A DNA stretch of 64,000 nucleotides from Eubacteriaceae bacterium Marseille-Q4139 (GTDB taxonomy: Bacteria; Bacillota; Clostridia; Lachnospirales; Lachnospiraceae). The stretch lies in the NCBI GenBank assembly GCA_018223415.1, contig JAGTTQ010000001.1:1254365-1318364 (forward strand). Direction: 5' to 3'. Under the pieces are notes generated by a model. That model worked only from the letters and a program-made list of their open reading frames with translations. It was not told the origin of the DNA and searched no databases. Position numbers and translations under genes: made by a program. How positions within the stretch are numbered: the stretch's first letter is position 1; every line of letters begins with the position of its first letter. Positions 41,732 to 49,144 of the stretch are shown here, in pieces.

Positions 41732-42401
41732 GTTCCTGCTCCTTCAGATTCTTGAGAATCGTGATTTCCTGATTGTCGATGTGTTCCCGTGCGGCTCTCC
41801 TGGCCTCATCCACATGGCGCTTCTCCAGCGCCCGGATAAGGTGGTCATGTTCCACCAGCAGAATCTGCCGCTTGTCCTCATCCTTGATATATTCCAGGCG
41901 GTAGCGGTACATCTGTTCCCGCAGGTTATTCAAAATCTGCACGAGCTTCTGGTTTTTCGTGCTGTTGTAGATGATGTCATGGTACCGCTCGTCTGTCTGG
42001 GCAATCCGCATGGCATCGCCCTCTGAAATGGCCGCGGCAAACTCCTCCTGGGTCTTTTTTAACTCCGAAAGCTCCTCCGGCTCCATCCGCTGGCACGCCA
42101 GGTCGATGGCAAGCTCCTCTAAGGAACGGCGAACCTCCAGTACATCCCGAAGGTTCTGTTCGGAAATCTTCGCCACCTCGGCCCCTTTTCGCGGGATCAT
42201 CAGAACAAGCCCCTCTAACTCCAGCTTTCTTATGGCCTCGCGGATCGGCGTCCGGCTCACGCCGAGACGTTCCGCAAGCTGGATCTCCATCAAACGCTCC
42301 CCCGGAGCCAGCTCCCCCTTTAAAATTGCCTGCCTCAGTGTCTTAAAAACCACATCGCGGAGCGGCAGATATTCATCCATGTTGATCTCAAACTGATTCA
42401 T
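41688..42401 (-). CDS. GntR-family regulator, FadR/FCD subfamily
   Basis: A 237-residue regulator. Winged HTH at about 10-75 (AERLGVSRTPIREAIRKLELEGLV) and an all-helical FCD domain with metal-ligand-type residues (EVRRSLEELA, DERYHDIIY, EHDHLIRAL). The ATG overlaps the ispE stop (ATGA). It may control the aldo/keto reductase in its own operon; the ligand is unknown. Confidence 0.92.
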   Translation of the reverse strand: MNQFEINMDEYLPLRDVVFKTLRQAILKGELAPGERLMEIQLAERLGVSRTPIREAIRKLELEGLVLMIPRKGAEVAKISEQNLRDVLEVRRSLEELAIDLACQRMEPEELSELKKTQEEFAAAISEGDAMRIAQTDERYHDIIYNSTKNQKLVQILNNLREQMYRYRLEYIKDEDKRQILLVEHDHLIRALEKRHVDEARRAAREHIDNQEITILKNLKEQEHDVQGKVSGRKHKV

Positions 42402-43312
42402 CCTTTGTCACTCCCCTTTTGTTTTCCGTTCCTTCTGTTAAAAAATCCCGTCACATACACCTGCTTGGAAAGCTTGCCGCCCTCCGCCTGCTTTAATGCT
42501 CCGGCAGCCTGTTCCGCCGCCGTCCTGTCCTTAAAAAGCCCGAACACAGTAGGGCCGCTGCCGCTCATCAGCACGCCGTCGGCGCCGTTTCTTCGCATGA
42601 TGTCCTCAATCCGTCCGATTTCCGGGTGTTCCGGCGCCGTCACGCTCTCCAGGACATTTCCCAGCCTTGCGATTACGCCGTCCAGATCGCCTTTTTTAAT
42701 GGCACTTACCATGCCGTCGATGTCCGGATGCTCTTCGGGACGCAGCTCATTGGCCCTTAGCTTCCCGTAGACGGCCTTCGTCGACACGCCGATCTGCGGC
42801 TTTGCCAGCACGACGCTGCACTGGGGCATGGGCGGAAGCGGCGTCAATATCTCTCCGATGCCCTCCGAAAGGGCCGTTCCGCGCATAATACAGTAGGGCA
42901 CGTCCGCCCCAAGCTTTACTCCGCGCTCCATAAGCTCCCGCTTTGTGAGCCCTAGCCCGAACAGGCGGTTCACGCCGATTAAGACAGCCGCCGCATCCGT
43001 GCTTCCGCCGGCCATCCCGGCTGCCACCGGGATCACTTTTCGGATCTGGATTTTCAGCCCGTCACGGATCCCGAATTCATCCATCAAAAGCTTCGCCGCC
43101 CGGAACGCCAGGTTCCCCTCGCCGTTCGGCACATAGGGGAGGTTTGTCTCCACCGAGAGCCCCTGCCCGCCGGTTTCCATCCGTATGGTATCATGGACTC
43201 CGACGGTCTGCATAATCATGCGTACCTCATGGTACCCATCCTCGCGTTTCCTCACCACATCCAGTCCAAGATTGATTTTTCCATATGCTTTCAGTTCCAG
43301 ACGTTCCGCCAT
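42398..43312 (-). CDS. ispE: 4-diphosphocytidyl-2-C-methyl-D-erythritol kinase
   Basis: Non-mevalonate isoprenoid pathway kinase of the GHMP family. The 304-residue protein shows AYGKINLGLDVVRKREDGYHEV, the GHMP ATP loop VIPVAAGMAGGSTDAAAVL, GADVPYCIMRGTAL and MSGSGPTVFGLF. The ATG at 43312 has AAGGAG eight bases upstream; a GTG three codons earlier lies within that site. First gene of ispE-gntR-small protein-aldo/keto reductase. Confidence 0.96.
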   Translation of the reverse strand: MAERLELKAYGKINLGLDVVRKREDGYHEVRMIMQTVGVHDTIRMETGGQGLSVETNLPYVPNGEGNLAFRAAKLLMDEFGIRDGLKIQIRKVIPVAAGMAGGSTDAAAVLIGVNRLFGLGLTKRELMERGVKLGADVPYCIMRGTALSEGIGEILTPLPPMPQCSVVLAKPQIGVSTKAVYGKLRANELRPEEHPDIDGMVSAIKKGDLDGVIARLGNVLESVTAPEHPEIGRIEDIMRRNGADGVLMSGSGPTVFGLFKDRTAAEQAAGALKQAEGGKLSKQVYVTGFFNRRNGKQKGSDKG

Positions 43313-43336
43313 ATTCCACACTCCTTACTAAATGTT

Positions 43337-43366
43337 AGTATATCGGATATGCCAGGCATTTGACAA
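43337..43366 (-). promoter_or_regulatory. ispE operon promoter
   Basis: TTGTCA, 18-base spacer, TATACT, 25 bases before the ispE ATG. Confidence 0.65.
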
Positions 43367-43375
43367 GTCTTTTCC

Positions 43376-44074
43376 TCAGTTTTCTCGTTTCATTCCCAGG
43401 GACGCGGCGACAGATTCCGACGCAAGATTGTCTTTTGCGATCCTCGCCGTGACATGGTCTGCGAAAAGATCTTCTTTTGCATAGGAAAGAATGGCATTGC
43501 ACACCTCTTTTGCAAAGCCTTTCCGGCGAAACGGCACAAAAATATGATAGCCAAGCTCCAGCTCGGCCGAATCAGGCGGCGCATCTTCCCAGGAAATCCC
43601 ATAAACCATCTTCCCGTCTGCTTCCTCCGGAACCCGAAGCCCCGCGACGCCGATGAGCTCGCCGCTTTTCTTTTCCACGATCCCCCAGAATCCAAAGCCG
43701 TAAAAAGCATACTGATTCTTTGTGTAAACTTCCAGTTCCTCCGGCGAAGAAAACGAGAGCCCCACCTGATTGTCCCAAAGCTCCATAAAATCCTCGCCGC
43801 GAAGCTCTCTGACAATCGTCCGTTTGGTCTCGCAGATTTTCCATGGGAGCCCCAGATGGCGCCTCGCCACACGCTCTAAAAATTCTTCGTCGGCGTCCTC
43901 CGGCTTCTCTACCAGATAGACGGCCGGCGAGAGGTCTTTTTCCGGATGACCGGAGTCCCACAAGCCAACAATGGCTCTCCCGGCCGCTTTCGCAGCCAGA
44001 AGAGCCTCTTTTTCATCGGAAATCAAAATGGGAACGTCCCTGTTATTTACTTTTGCGGTTCTGATCTCCTGCAT
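43376..44074 (-). CDS. GNAT-family N-acetyltransferase
   Basis: A 232-residue protein. The C-terminal 150 residues match RimJ/RimL-type GNAT folds: SGELIGVAGLR, ELGYHIFVPFRRKGFAKEV (acetyl-CoA loop with R-RKG-A), and NLASESVAASLGM. The N-terminal 80 residues are a separate small domain, a layout met in several clostridial GNAT proteins. Starts 12 bases after the cyclophilin gene with AAGGAG upstream. The target is unknown. Confidence 0.85.
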   Translation of the reverse strand: MQEIRTAKVNNRDVPILISDEKEALLAAKAAGRAIVGLWDSGHPEKDLSPAVYLVEKPEDADEEFLERVARRHLGLPWKICETKRTIVRELRGEDFMELWDNQVGLSFSSPEELEVYTKNQYAFYGFGFWGIVEKKSGELIGVAGLRVPEEADGKMVYGISWEDAPPDSAELELGYHIFVPFRRKGFAKEVCNAILSYAKEDLFADHVTARIAKDNLASESVAASLGMKREN

Positions 44075-44086
44075 GAAGTCTCCTTT

Positions 44087-44605
44087 TTAGCACTTCTCCG
44101 GTTCCGGATAGGAAACGCCGAAGGTCTCTGCGGTGATCTTCTTAATCTTCTGCTCCTTCATGGGACGGTCGCTGTAATCCGTCCGCACTTCGGCGATGCG
44201 GTTCACCACGTCCATTCCCTCAATCACCTGCCCGAAGGCGGCGTACTCGCCGTCAAGGTGCGGGGAAGTCTTGTGCATGATGAAGAACTGGGAGCCTGCG
44301 GAGTTGGGGTTCATGGCACGGGCCATGGAAAGCACGCCCTCCGTGTGGGCCAGATCATTCTGGAAACCGTTGTGGGAGAACTCGCCCTTGATACTGTAAC
44401 CCGGGCCGCCCATGCCGGTTCCCTGCGGGCAGCCACCCTGGATCATGAAACCGCGGATGACGCGGTGGAAAATCAGTCCGTCGTAAAAGCCCTTGTTTAC
44501 CAGGCTTAAAAAGTTATTTACCGTATTGGGAGCCACCTCCGGGTAAAGCTCCGCCTTCATCACATCGCCGTTTTCCATCTCGATGGTGATAACTGGATTC
44601 TGCAT
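44087..44605 (-). CDS. Peptidyl-prolyl cis-trans isomerase, cyclophilin type
   Basis: A 172-residue cyclophilin without signal peptide, so cytoplasmic. Catalytic block FHRVIRGFMIQGGCPQGTGMGGPGY (seen as IFHRVIRGFMIQGG), then AMNPNSAGSQFFI and YAAFGQVIEGMDVV. AAAGGAG before the ATG. Co-transcribed with the GNAT gene downstream. Confidence 0.95.
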   Translation of the reverse strand: MQNPVITIEMENGDVMKAELYPEVAPNTVNNFLSLVNKGFYDGLIFHRVIRGFMIQGGCPQGTGMGGPGYSIKGEFSHNGFQNDLAHTEGVLSMARAMNPNSAGSQFFIMHKTSPHLDGEYAAFGQVIEGMDVVNRIAEVRTDYSDRPMKEQKIKKITAETFGVSYPEPEKC

Positions 44606-44679
44606 GCTATCTGTCTCCTTTTAAAGAATTTCTTATCTTCTGTTTATTTTAGCAGAGGAAACGGCGGTTGTCCAGACGG

Positions 44680-45639
44680 TTAAGGCCCTAAGTAGATATT
44701 TCCCACAAGAATTAAGGAAAGCCCGTATTCGCTTACCGTTCCGTAAGCCGTTCCATCCGCATCTGTCCTGGCAAAGAACCCGGAATCACTCTGAAGCTCA
44801 TAAACCGTATCGCCGATTTCGATCCGGACGTCATAGGCGGCCGGATCCTCCGGAGAATCAAGTGTTTCTTCCTTAAGCGCAGTTTCAAAGAAATATAGTG
44901 CATAGCCGCAGGTGCTTTTATTGAGCTTGGTTTCTTCTCCCGTTGCCGGAACGTAAGCCGTGCCGGAATAGCCCGGGTCATCGGTATTAAGCCGCACACT
45001 CTCAGCCAGTCCGGAAAGGCTCTGGAAATCAATGGTACCCTTTGGCCCTTCGATTTTCGCAAGCGGGAGCCGGTTCGCATCGCTGACCGCAATATACTGC
45101 TTTTCCCCGTCAGTGATGCCCTCGATGCCATCATAGACCGAAAGCTTCACCTCTGTCTCACCGCTCCGGATCTTGAAGTCAGCATTCGCTCCTCCCTCTC
45201 TTTCGCAGTCCTCCCATTCACTGAGATCTGCTGCATACAAAAGATCCAGAATGGCATTCTTTTCTTCCTCGCTCGTCTTAATCGTGATATCGTCAAGGCC
45301 ATTTCGGCCGATTACGACCAGAACCTCATCGACATCATCCCTCTCAAACAAAAGCTCACTCAGGTTCCCGACCGGGGCAGCAGGCGGAACCTTTGGCGTC
45401 TCCGGCACCGATTTTTTCGTTTCTTCCGTCTCACCGGCAGTTTCTTTTTCCGGCTCTTTTTCTGTTTCGCCGGAAATTTCCCCTGCCGTCACCGTTTCTG
45501 CCTCCGCAGTCTTTTCTGTTTCACCCGCTGTCACAGAAGGCGCTTTCCCGTCCTGTCCGGACGAGGCATTCCCGCAGCCTCCCAAAAGCAAACAAAGCGA
45601 TGCCAGCAAAAGAAATACCTTACTTTCCTTCTTTTTCAT
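44680..45639 (-). CDS. Lipoprotein of unknown function
   Basis: A 319-residue secreted lipoprotein: lipobox LLGGC (Cys near residue 22), a Glu/Thr/Lys-rich linker of about 70 residues with PEKETAGETEET-like repeats, then a soluble domain (about 95-319) of mostly beta character. AGGAGG precedes the ATG at 45639. No named family recognised. It ends 74 bases upstream of the cyclophilin gene. Confidence 0.72.
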   Translation of the reverse strand: MKKKESKVFLLLASLCLLLGGCGNASSGQDGKAPSVTAGETEKTAEAETVTAGEISGETEKEPEKETAGETEETKKSVPETPKVPPAAPVGNLSELLFERDDVDEVLVVIGRNGLDDITIKTSEEEKNAILDLLYAADLSEWEDCEREGGANADFKIRSGETEVKLSVYDGIEGITDGEKQYIAVSDANRLPLAKIEGPKGTIDFQSLSGLAESVRLNTDDPGYSGTAYVPATGEETKLNKSTCGYALYFFETALKEETLDSPEDPAAYDVRIEIGDTVYELQSDSGFFARTDADGTAYGTVSEYGLSLILVGNIYLGP

Positions 45640-45689
45640 AACTTCCTCCTGTTCTGCCAGGTTCACAGCGGCCAGACACACTTAAACGG

Positions 45690-46475
45690 TTACTCCCCCG
45701 CCAGCGCAAAATCCACGCTCACCTGCGCGCTCACTTCCATCTCCCCGGGCATCACGGCCATGTCCATGGTCGCTGCCGCAGTTTCCGCCACGGCGCCTGC
45801 GCCGGATTCTAAGTTTATGCCGGAAGCGATGTATCTTCCCGACTGGCTGTCGCTGTACTCCTGCATGCTCACGATGGCGCCGAGCTTCTGCCCACCGGCC
45901 GCGGCCAATGTCTCCGCCTTTGCGCGGGCGCTCTCCACTGCCATTTTTAACGCCTCCTGATAGCACTCATCGTACTTGCTGGAAAAATAGGAAACGTAAT
46001 AGATCTCGTTGGCGCCCGTCCCCACCGTATCGGAAATCAGACTGCCCAGATCATCCACCGGCACATTCGTGAGCGTCAGCCTGGTCGTCATCTCATATCC
46101 CACAAGCTTCTGGGTATTCCCGCTCCAGTCATAGCGCGGGTTCAGGGAAAAATCAGACGTCTGGATCGAACCTTCGTCGTACCCAAGTCCCTTTAAATAC
46201 TCGATAACTGCATTTAATTTTTCCGTGTTCTCCTGCTGGCATACGGCCGCATCTTCATTTTCCGTCGTGATCCCGTAGACGATTTTTGCCATGTCCGGCA
46301 CCACTTTTACGGTTTCGCGGCTTACGACGTTTAACGTGCCTTCTCCGTTTTCTCCTACGTTCTGAACCTTAATGACCTCCGGAAGGCTCGCGGAAGCCTG
46401 GCTCGCACAGGCCGACAGAAAGACTGCGCCGGCCGCAATGGTTCCAAGAATGATAATCAAATGGCTTCTTTTCAT
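45690..46475 (-). CDS. SIMPL (DUF541/YggE-like) lipoprotein
   Basis: A 261-residue lipoprotein with lipobox LSAC (Cys23). The body matches the SIMPL/DUF541 family: GTLNVVSRETVKVVPDMAKIVYGI, LGYDEGSIQTSDFSLNPRYDW, GYEMTTRLTLTNV and AKAETLAAAGGQKLG. Family members form oligomeric rings in the envelope and are linked to stress tolerance. AGGAGGAG precedes the ATG. The following lipoprotein gene starts 50 bases later, a possible two-gene envelope unit. Confidence 0.86.
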   Translation of the reverse strand: MKRSHLIIILGTIAAGAVFLSACASQASASLPEVIKVQNVGENGEGTLNVVSRETVKVVPDMAKIVYGITTENEDAAVCQQENTEKLNAVIEYLKGLGYDEGSIQTSDFSLNPRYDWSGNTQKLVGYEMTTRLTLTNVPVDDLGSLISDTVGTGANEIYYVSYFSSKYDECYQEALKMAVESARAKAETLAAAGGQKLGAIVSMQEYSDSQSGRYIASGINLESGAGAVAETAAATMDMAVMPGEMEVSAQVSVDFALAGE

Positions 46476-46618
46476 AATATCTCCTCCTAAAAGACGCGCT
46501 GCATAAGCAGCCATGTTTCCTTTTTCTGTTATATTCATTTTAGCAGGAAATCCTTGCGTTCCGCAGTCTTTTCTCTTACGTTTTCATGTCCGAATTGTTA
46601 AAATCTGCTATCCTTTCC

Positions 46619-47500
46619 TTAAATTTCTTCCAGTTTCGGGATTGACGGCCCGGCGCCGGGACGGGTCACGGCGATGGATGCTGCCTTTGCCGCCAGGGAC
46701 ATGGCCTCTTTTACCGGCATACCTTTGGAAAGCCCTGCAATCAGGTAGCCCGTGAACGTGTCTCCGGCCGCCGTCGTGTCCACGGCTTTCACCGGAAAGG
46801 CCGGCTGGAACATGCATGTTCCGCCCTTTTGATAATAAGCGCCCTTTTCACCCAAAGTCAACACCACGGCGGCATCGGGAAATTTTTCAAAAAGCGCCGC
46901 AAGCATGGCTTCCGGCTCCATGCCGCCCGTACTTCCCGTAAGCTGTGCCGCCTCCACCTCATTTAAAAGGAACGTCCCCACAGCCTCAAGAGGACAGGCA
47001 AAAACAGCCTCGTCCATGGGCGACGGGTTGAAGGCAATCTGCATCCCCTTTTCTTTCGCCCGCTCCATAATATAGGGAAGCCCGTTCACCTCATTCTGAA
47101 GGACGAGGAAATCGCCGGGGCCAAAACCGGAAAGGGCCCGGTCTGCCTGTTCCCTCGTAATCGTCCGGTTGGCGCCGCCGTAAAGCAGGATACAGTTGTC
47201 GCCGGCCGCATCATTCTGGATAATCGCGTTTCCCGTCCGCTCCTCCTCTCGGATTTCAATAAGCTCCGTCCGGACACCGGCTGCCTTCAGTTCTTTTATG
47301 AGGAACAGCCCGTCCTCCCCGACAGCTCCGGCGTGCCAGACAGACGCCCCGGCCCGCGCCAGCGCAATGGACTGGTTCATGCCTTTTCCGCCGCTGTAAA
47401 TTCGCAGGGAATCGGCCGCAAGCGTCTCGCCTTTCTTCACGAAATGGCGGACACGGTATGTAAAATCAATGTTCAGGGAACCAAAACAAAGTACCTTCAT
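46619..47500 (-). CDS. Ribokinase-like PfkB-family sugar kinase
   Basis: A 293-residue PfkB-family kinase. GSLNIDFTYRV at the start, YSGGKGMNQSIALARAG (sugar binding), and VDTTAAGDTFTGYLIAGL, the anion hole with catalytic Asp in TAAGDTF, are all present. Closest to ribokinase, but no ribose transporter is adjacent, so the sugar is open. AGGAGG precedes the ATG. The gene stands alone behind a palindrome-rich leader region. Confidence 0.88.
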   Translation of the reverse strand: MKVLCFGSLNIDFTYRVRHFVKKGETLAADSLRIYSGGKGMNQSIALARAGASVWHAGAVGEDGLFLIKELKAAGVRTELIEIREEERTGNAIIQNDAAGDNCILLYGGANRTITREQADRALSGFGPGDFLVLQNEVNGLPYIMERAKEKGMQIAFNPSPMDEAVFACPLEAVGTFLLNEVEAAQLTGSTGGMEPEAMLAALFEKFPDAAVVLTLGEKGAYYQKGGTCMFQPAFPVKAVDTTAAGDTFTGYLIAGLSKGMPVKEAMSLAAKAASIAVTRPGAGPSIPKLEEI

Positions 47501-47539
47501 CTGAGGCCTCCTATCTTTTTCAATCGTATTTCCATTATA

Positions 47540-47562
47540 CCATGTCCGCTATGCGGCCATGG
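47540..47562. repeat. Inverted repeat with CCGCTATGCGG core, copy 1
   Basis: CCATGTCCGC-TAT-GCGGCCATGG, one mismatch in 10-bp arms. It lies 40 bases before the ribokinase-like ATG; a TATAAT (minus strand) abuts it. The same core recurs at 47622-47652. Confidence 0.55.
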
Positions 47563-47583
47563 GCCTCCGGCGGAATCTAGCGC

Positions 47584-47613
47584 CCGGATTTCCGCGGCGG
47601 GCGCGGAAACCGG
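47584..47613. repeat. GC-rich stem-loop upstream of the ribokinase-like gene
   Basis: CCGG-A-TTTCCGCG, 5-base loop, CGCGGAAA-C-CGG: eight perfect pairs extended by three or four after one mismatch. No T-run on either side, so not a normal terminator. Confidence 0.5.
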
Positions 47614-47621
47614 CATGCACA

Positions 47622-47652
47622 GGTATAATGACCGCTATGCGGTCATTATACC
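47622..47652. repeat. 14-bp perfect inverted repeat with CCGCTATGCGG core, copy 2
   Basis: GGTATAATGACCGC-TAT-GCGGTCATTATACC, perfect. It contains a TATAAT on each strand. Shares its 11-base core with copy 1, 86 bp away, which suggests two sites for one DNA-binding protein. Confidence 0.65.
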
Positions 47653-47694
47653 GCAGAACCGCCTATCTTTCACTGTTTTTCCAAAAGAAACCTC

Positions 47695-47723
47695 TTGCAT
47701 TTCTCCCGCAGATATGCTATACT
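47695..47723 (+). promoter_or_regulatory. Orphan plus-strand promoter
   Basis: TTGCAT, 17-base spacer, TATACT with TGC upstream (extended -10). No plus-strand gene follows. The transcript would start near 47730, carry an AGTTAG/CTAACT hairpin (about 47729-47747) and reach the strong hairpin at 47787-47818, so a small RNA of about 90 bases or an antisense RNA to the cassette is possible. Confidence 0.6.
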
Positions 47724-47782
47724 TCCGCATAGTTAGTTTTTGCTAACTGCAAGTTGTAATCTTTCTTCTTTCTATCCATACG

Positions 47783-47818
47783 AAAAGGCCCGCTGGCGTC
47801 CATACCGCCAGGCGGGCC
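47783..47818 (-). terminator. Terminator of the DUF3990 cassette
   Basis: GGCCCGCCTGGCG pairs with CGCCAGCGGGCC (one bulge) and TTTT follows on the minus strand. It lies 34 bases past the last cassette gene; on the plus strand the same stem could end the orphan transcript. Confidence 0.7.
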
Positions 47819-47851
47819 TGTCCTCATTCATGCAGCCCTGTATAAGCAAAA

Positions 47852-48100
47852 TCAGGATATTTTCTGTAATTCCCTCTGCAATTCTTCCCGGTAAATATCC
47901 GCGATATATGACGGGCCATTCCACCACAATTTTGAAGACTCATCATATAACAGCGCGCCTGTTTTCGATGCTACGAATGCATTCAGCAGGCTTGTGGAAT
48001 TTCCGCCGGGATTTTTCTCCAGTTCTTCTACTACAAGCGTTACCAAAAGATCAATTGCATATTCTTTTTGTTCCTGCGATACGTCAATCATTTTCTCCAT
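47852..48100 (-). CDS. Small helical protein, third gene of the DUF3990 cassette
   Basis: About 82 residues from the chosen ATG at 48100 (GGGAG about nine bases upstream; another ATG ten codons earlier is possible). Reads IDVSQEQKEYAIDLLVTLVVEELEKN, then SKLWWNGPSYIADIYREELQREL. Its start overlaps the end of the DUF3990 gene. Largely helical, acidic, no membrane segment. I do not recognise the family with confidence; its size and coupling would fit an accessory antitoxin or chaperone (inference). Confidence 0.7.
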   Translation of the reverse strand: MEKMIDVSQEQKEYAIDLLVTLVVEELEKNPGGNSTSLLNAFVASKTGALLYDESSKLWWNGPSYIADIYREELQRELQKIS

Positions 48101-48633
48101 ATTCTTTCGCTCCCCACATAGTTCAGACAACTAATTGCGCGTTCTGTCCGGAAACAAAATTGATCTTTCAACCGTTCTGGCAAAAGTCTGCTGATACAAA
48201 ACCTGTCTGCTTCTTCACTACCAATACTTCCATATACTCCTGACAGATAGGCGACAATCGTAAAATTCGTTGCATCATCCGCTATTTTCCCCGCAACAAT
48301 ATCATACTGATTTATCTGTTGTCTTACTTCTGGGAACGTTCCTTCTTTTCTGTGAGCCACTACACAGTGCAGCCATTCTGTATCTGCTTCTGTGAAGATG
48401 TGCAAATTTAGCTTTTTTGTTGGAGTAAAACAGTAAGTTGACACAACGCCGTACTCCTGTTCCTCAGAAATAATTCCCTGACTTTTTGCTTTCTTGAGGG
48501 CTGTTCCAATGAATTTTTCTGCCTGTTCTTTTGATGTCGTCAGATAAAATCCTTTTCCAAAATCTTTGTGAGCGGCGCATTTTGAAATATCAGGGACTGC
48601 CACTTCACAATAACTGCCGTGATAAAGAAACAT
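48088..48633 (-). CDS. DUF3990 protein, ADP-ribosyltransferase-like fold
   Basis: A 181-residue protein matching DUF3990. Key stretches: FLYHGS (His5), KDFGKGFYLT (Tyr30), and YDIVAGKIADD (110-120). H-Y-[E] spacing of this sort is used by the ADP-ribosyltransferase superfamily, to which DUF3990 has been assigned; Glu164 in RTERAIS is one possible third residue. Start at 48633 has GGGGA upstream and lies one base after the DUF3791 stop. No signal peptide, so it acts inside the cell. Best guess: NAD-dependent toxin of a toxin-antitoxin or phage-defence module (inference). DNA here is clearly more A/T-rich than the neighbouring operons. Confidence 0.78.
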   Translation of the reverse strand: MFLYHGSYCEVAVPDISKCAAHKDFGKGFYLTTSKEQAEKFIGTALKKAKSQGIISEEQEYGVVSTYCFTPTKKLNLHIFTEADTEWLHCVVAHRKEGTFPEVRQQINQYDIVAGKIADDATNFTIVAYLSGVYGSIGSEEADRFCISRLLPERLKDQFCFRTERAISCLNYVGSERIWRK

Positions 48634-48634
48634 T

Positions 48635-48871
48635 TCATTCCCCAAGCGCAGCAACAATATCTACCCCCTTGCTTTTCAGTATTTCTTCCAAATCGCAAAA
48701 TACTGCCTGGTCACTCTCCGTATGGAATGTTTCAAAACATGCTTCAATCAGTTCCAGAAGGCCGTATTTGTTTAGGAGCTCATTGGCTTTTTGGATATCT
48801 GTATTCCATTTTTTCGCAGCCAGGCGAATGATCCTCGCCTGCATAAATATGATCTGCGTTTTCTCGCTCAT
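48635..48871 (-). CDS. DUF3791 small protein, first gene of the cassette
   Basis: A 78-residue protein reading MSEKTQIIFMQARIIRLAAKKWN, then NKYGLLELIEACFETFHTESDQAVFCDLEEILKSKG; this matches DUF3791, a small helical family often next to DUF3990. Its position ahead of the ART-like gene is the usual antitoxin position. AAGGA precedes the ATG. The stop is one base from the DUF3990 start. Confidence 0.78.
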   Translation of the reverse strand: MSEKTQIIFMQARIIRLAAKKWNTDIQKANELLNKYGLLELIEACFETFHTESDQAVFCDLEEILKSKGVDIVAALGE

Positions 48872-48958
48872 GCTGATTCCTTCTTCCTATAATTTACTGT
48901 TGCCATACACAAATTTTTCCATCCGACATAAAAACTCCCATTTTAAGATGGGGACTGC

Positions 48959-48988
48959 ATTATATGTCCTACACTCCTATTATAGCAA
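48959..48988 (-). promoter_or_regulatory. Promoter of the DUF3791/DUF3990 cassette
   Basis: TTGCTA, 18-base spacer, TATAAT. Downstream in the leader CCCAT-CTTAAA-ATGGG followed by AGTTTTT forms a weak stem that could attenuate transcription. Confidence 0.55.
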
Positions 48989-49060
48989 ACTGCATATGAG
49001 AAGGCCACTGTATTTTTACGCATTGCTCTTTCTTGTACTATCTGCCTGTTATCATGGCAG

Positions 49061-49131
49061 GGGGGCACACACTCGCGCCGGAACGCGGCTGCGCCAGCAG
49101 CCATATTCCTTTGCGCGGAGTGCGTGCCCCC
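49061..49131. repeat. 71-bp compound inverted repeat
   Basis: GGGGGCACACACTC (49061-49074) pairs with GAGTGCGTGCCCCC (49118-49131) with a single G-T type mismatch; an inner GGCTGC/GCAGCC stem lies at 49088-49103. It is located 13 bases after the oppF stop. There is no T-run. May protect or end the opp mRNA, or mark the edge of the inserted cassette. Confidence 0.55.
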
Positions 49132-49144
49132 ACAATTTCCATCC

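Noticed and set aside
47740..48243. Plus-strand open frame after the orphan promoter
   Set aside because: TTG start without ribosome site, runs antisense through the DUF3990 cassette and resembles no protein; the promoter is better explained by a non-coding RNA.
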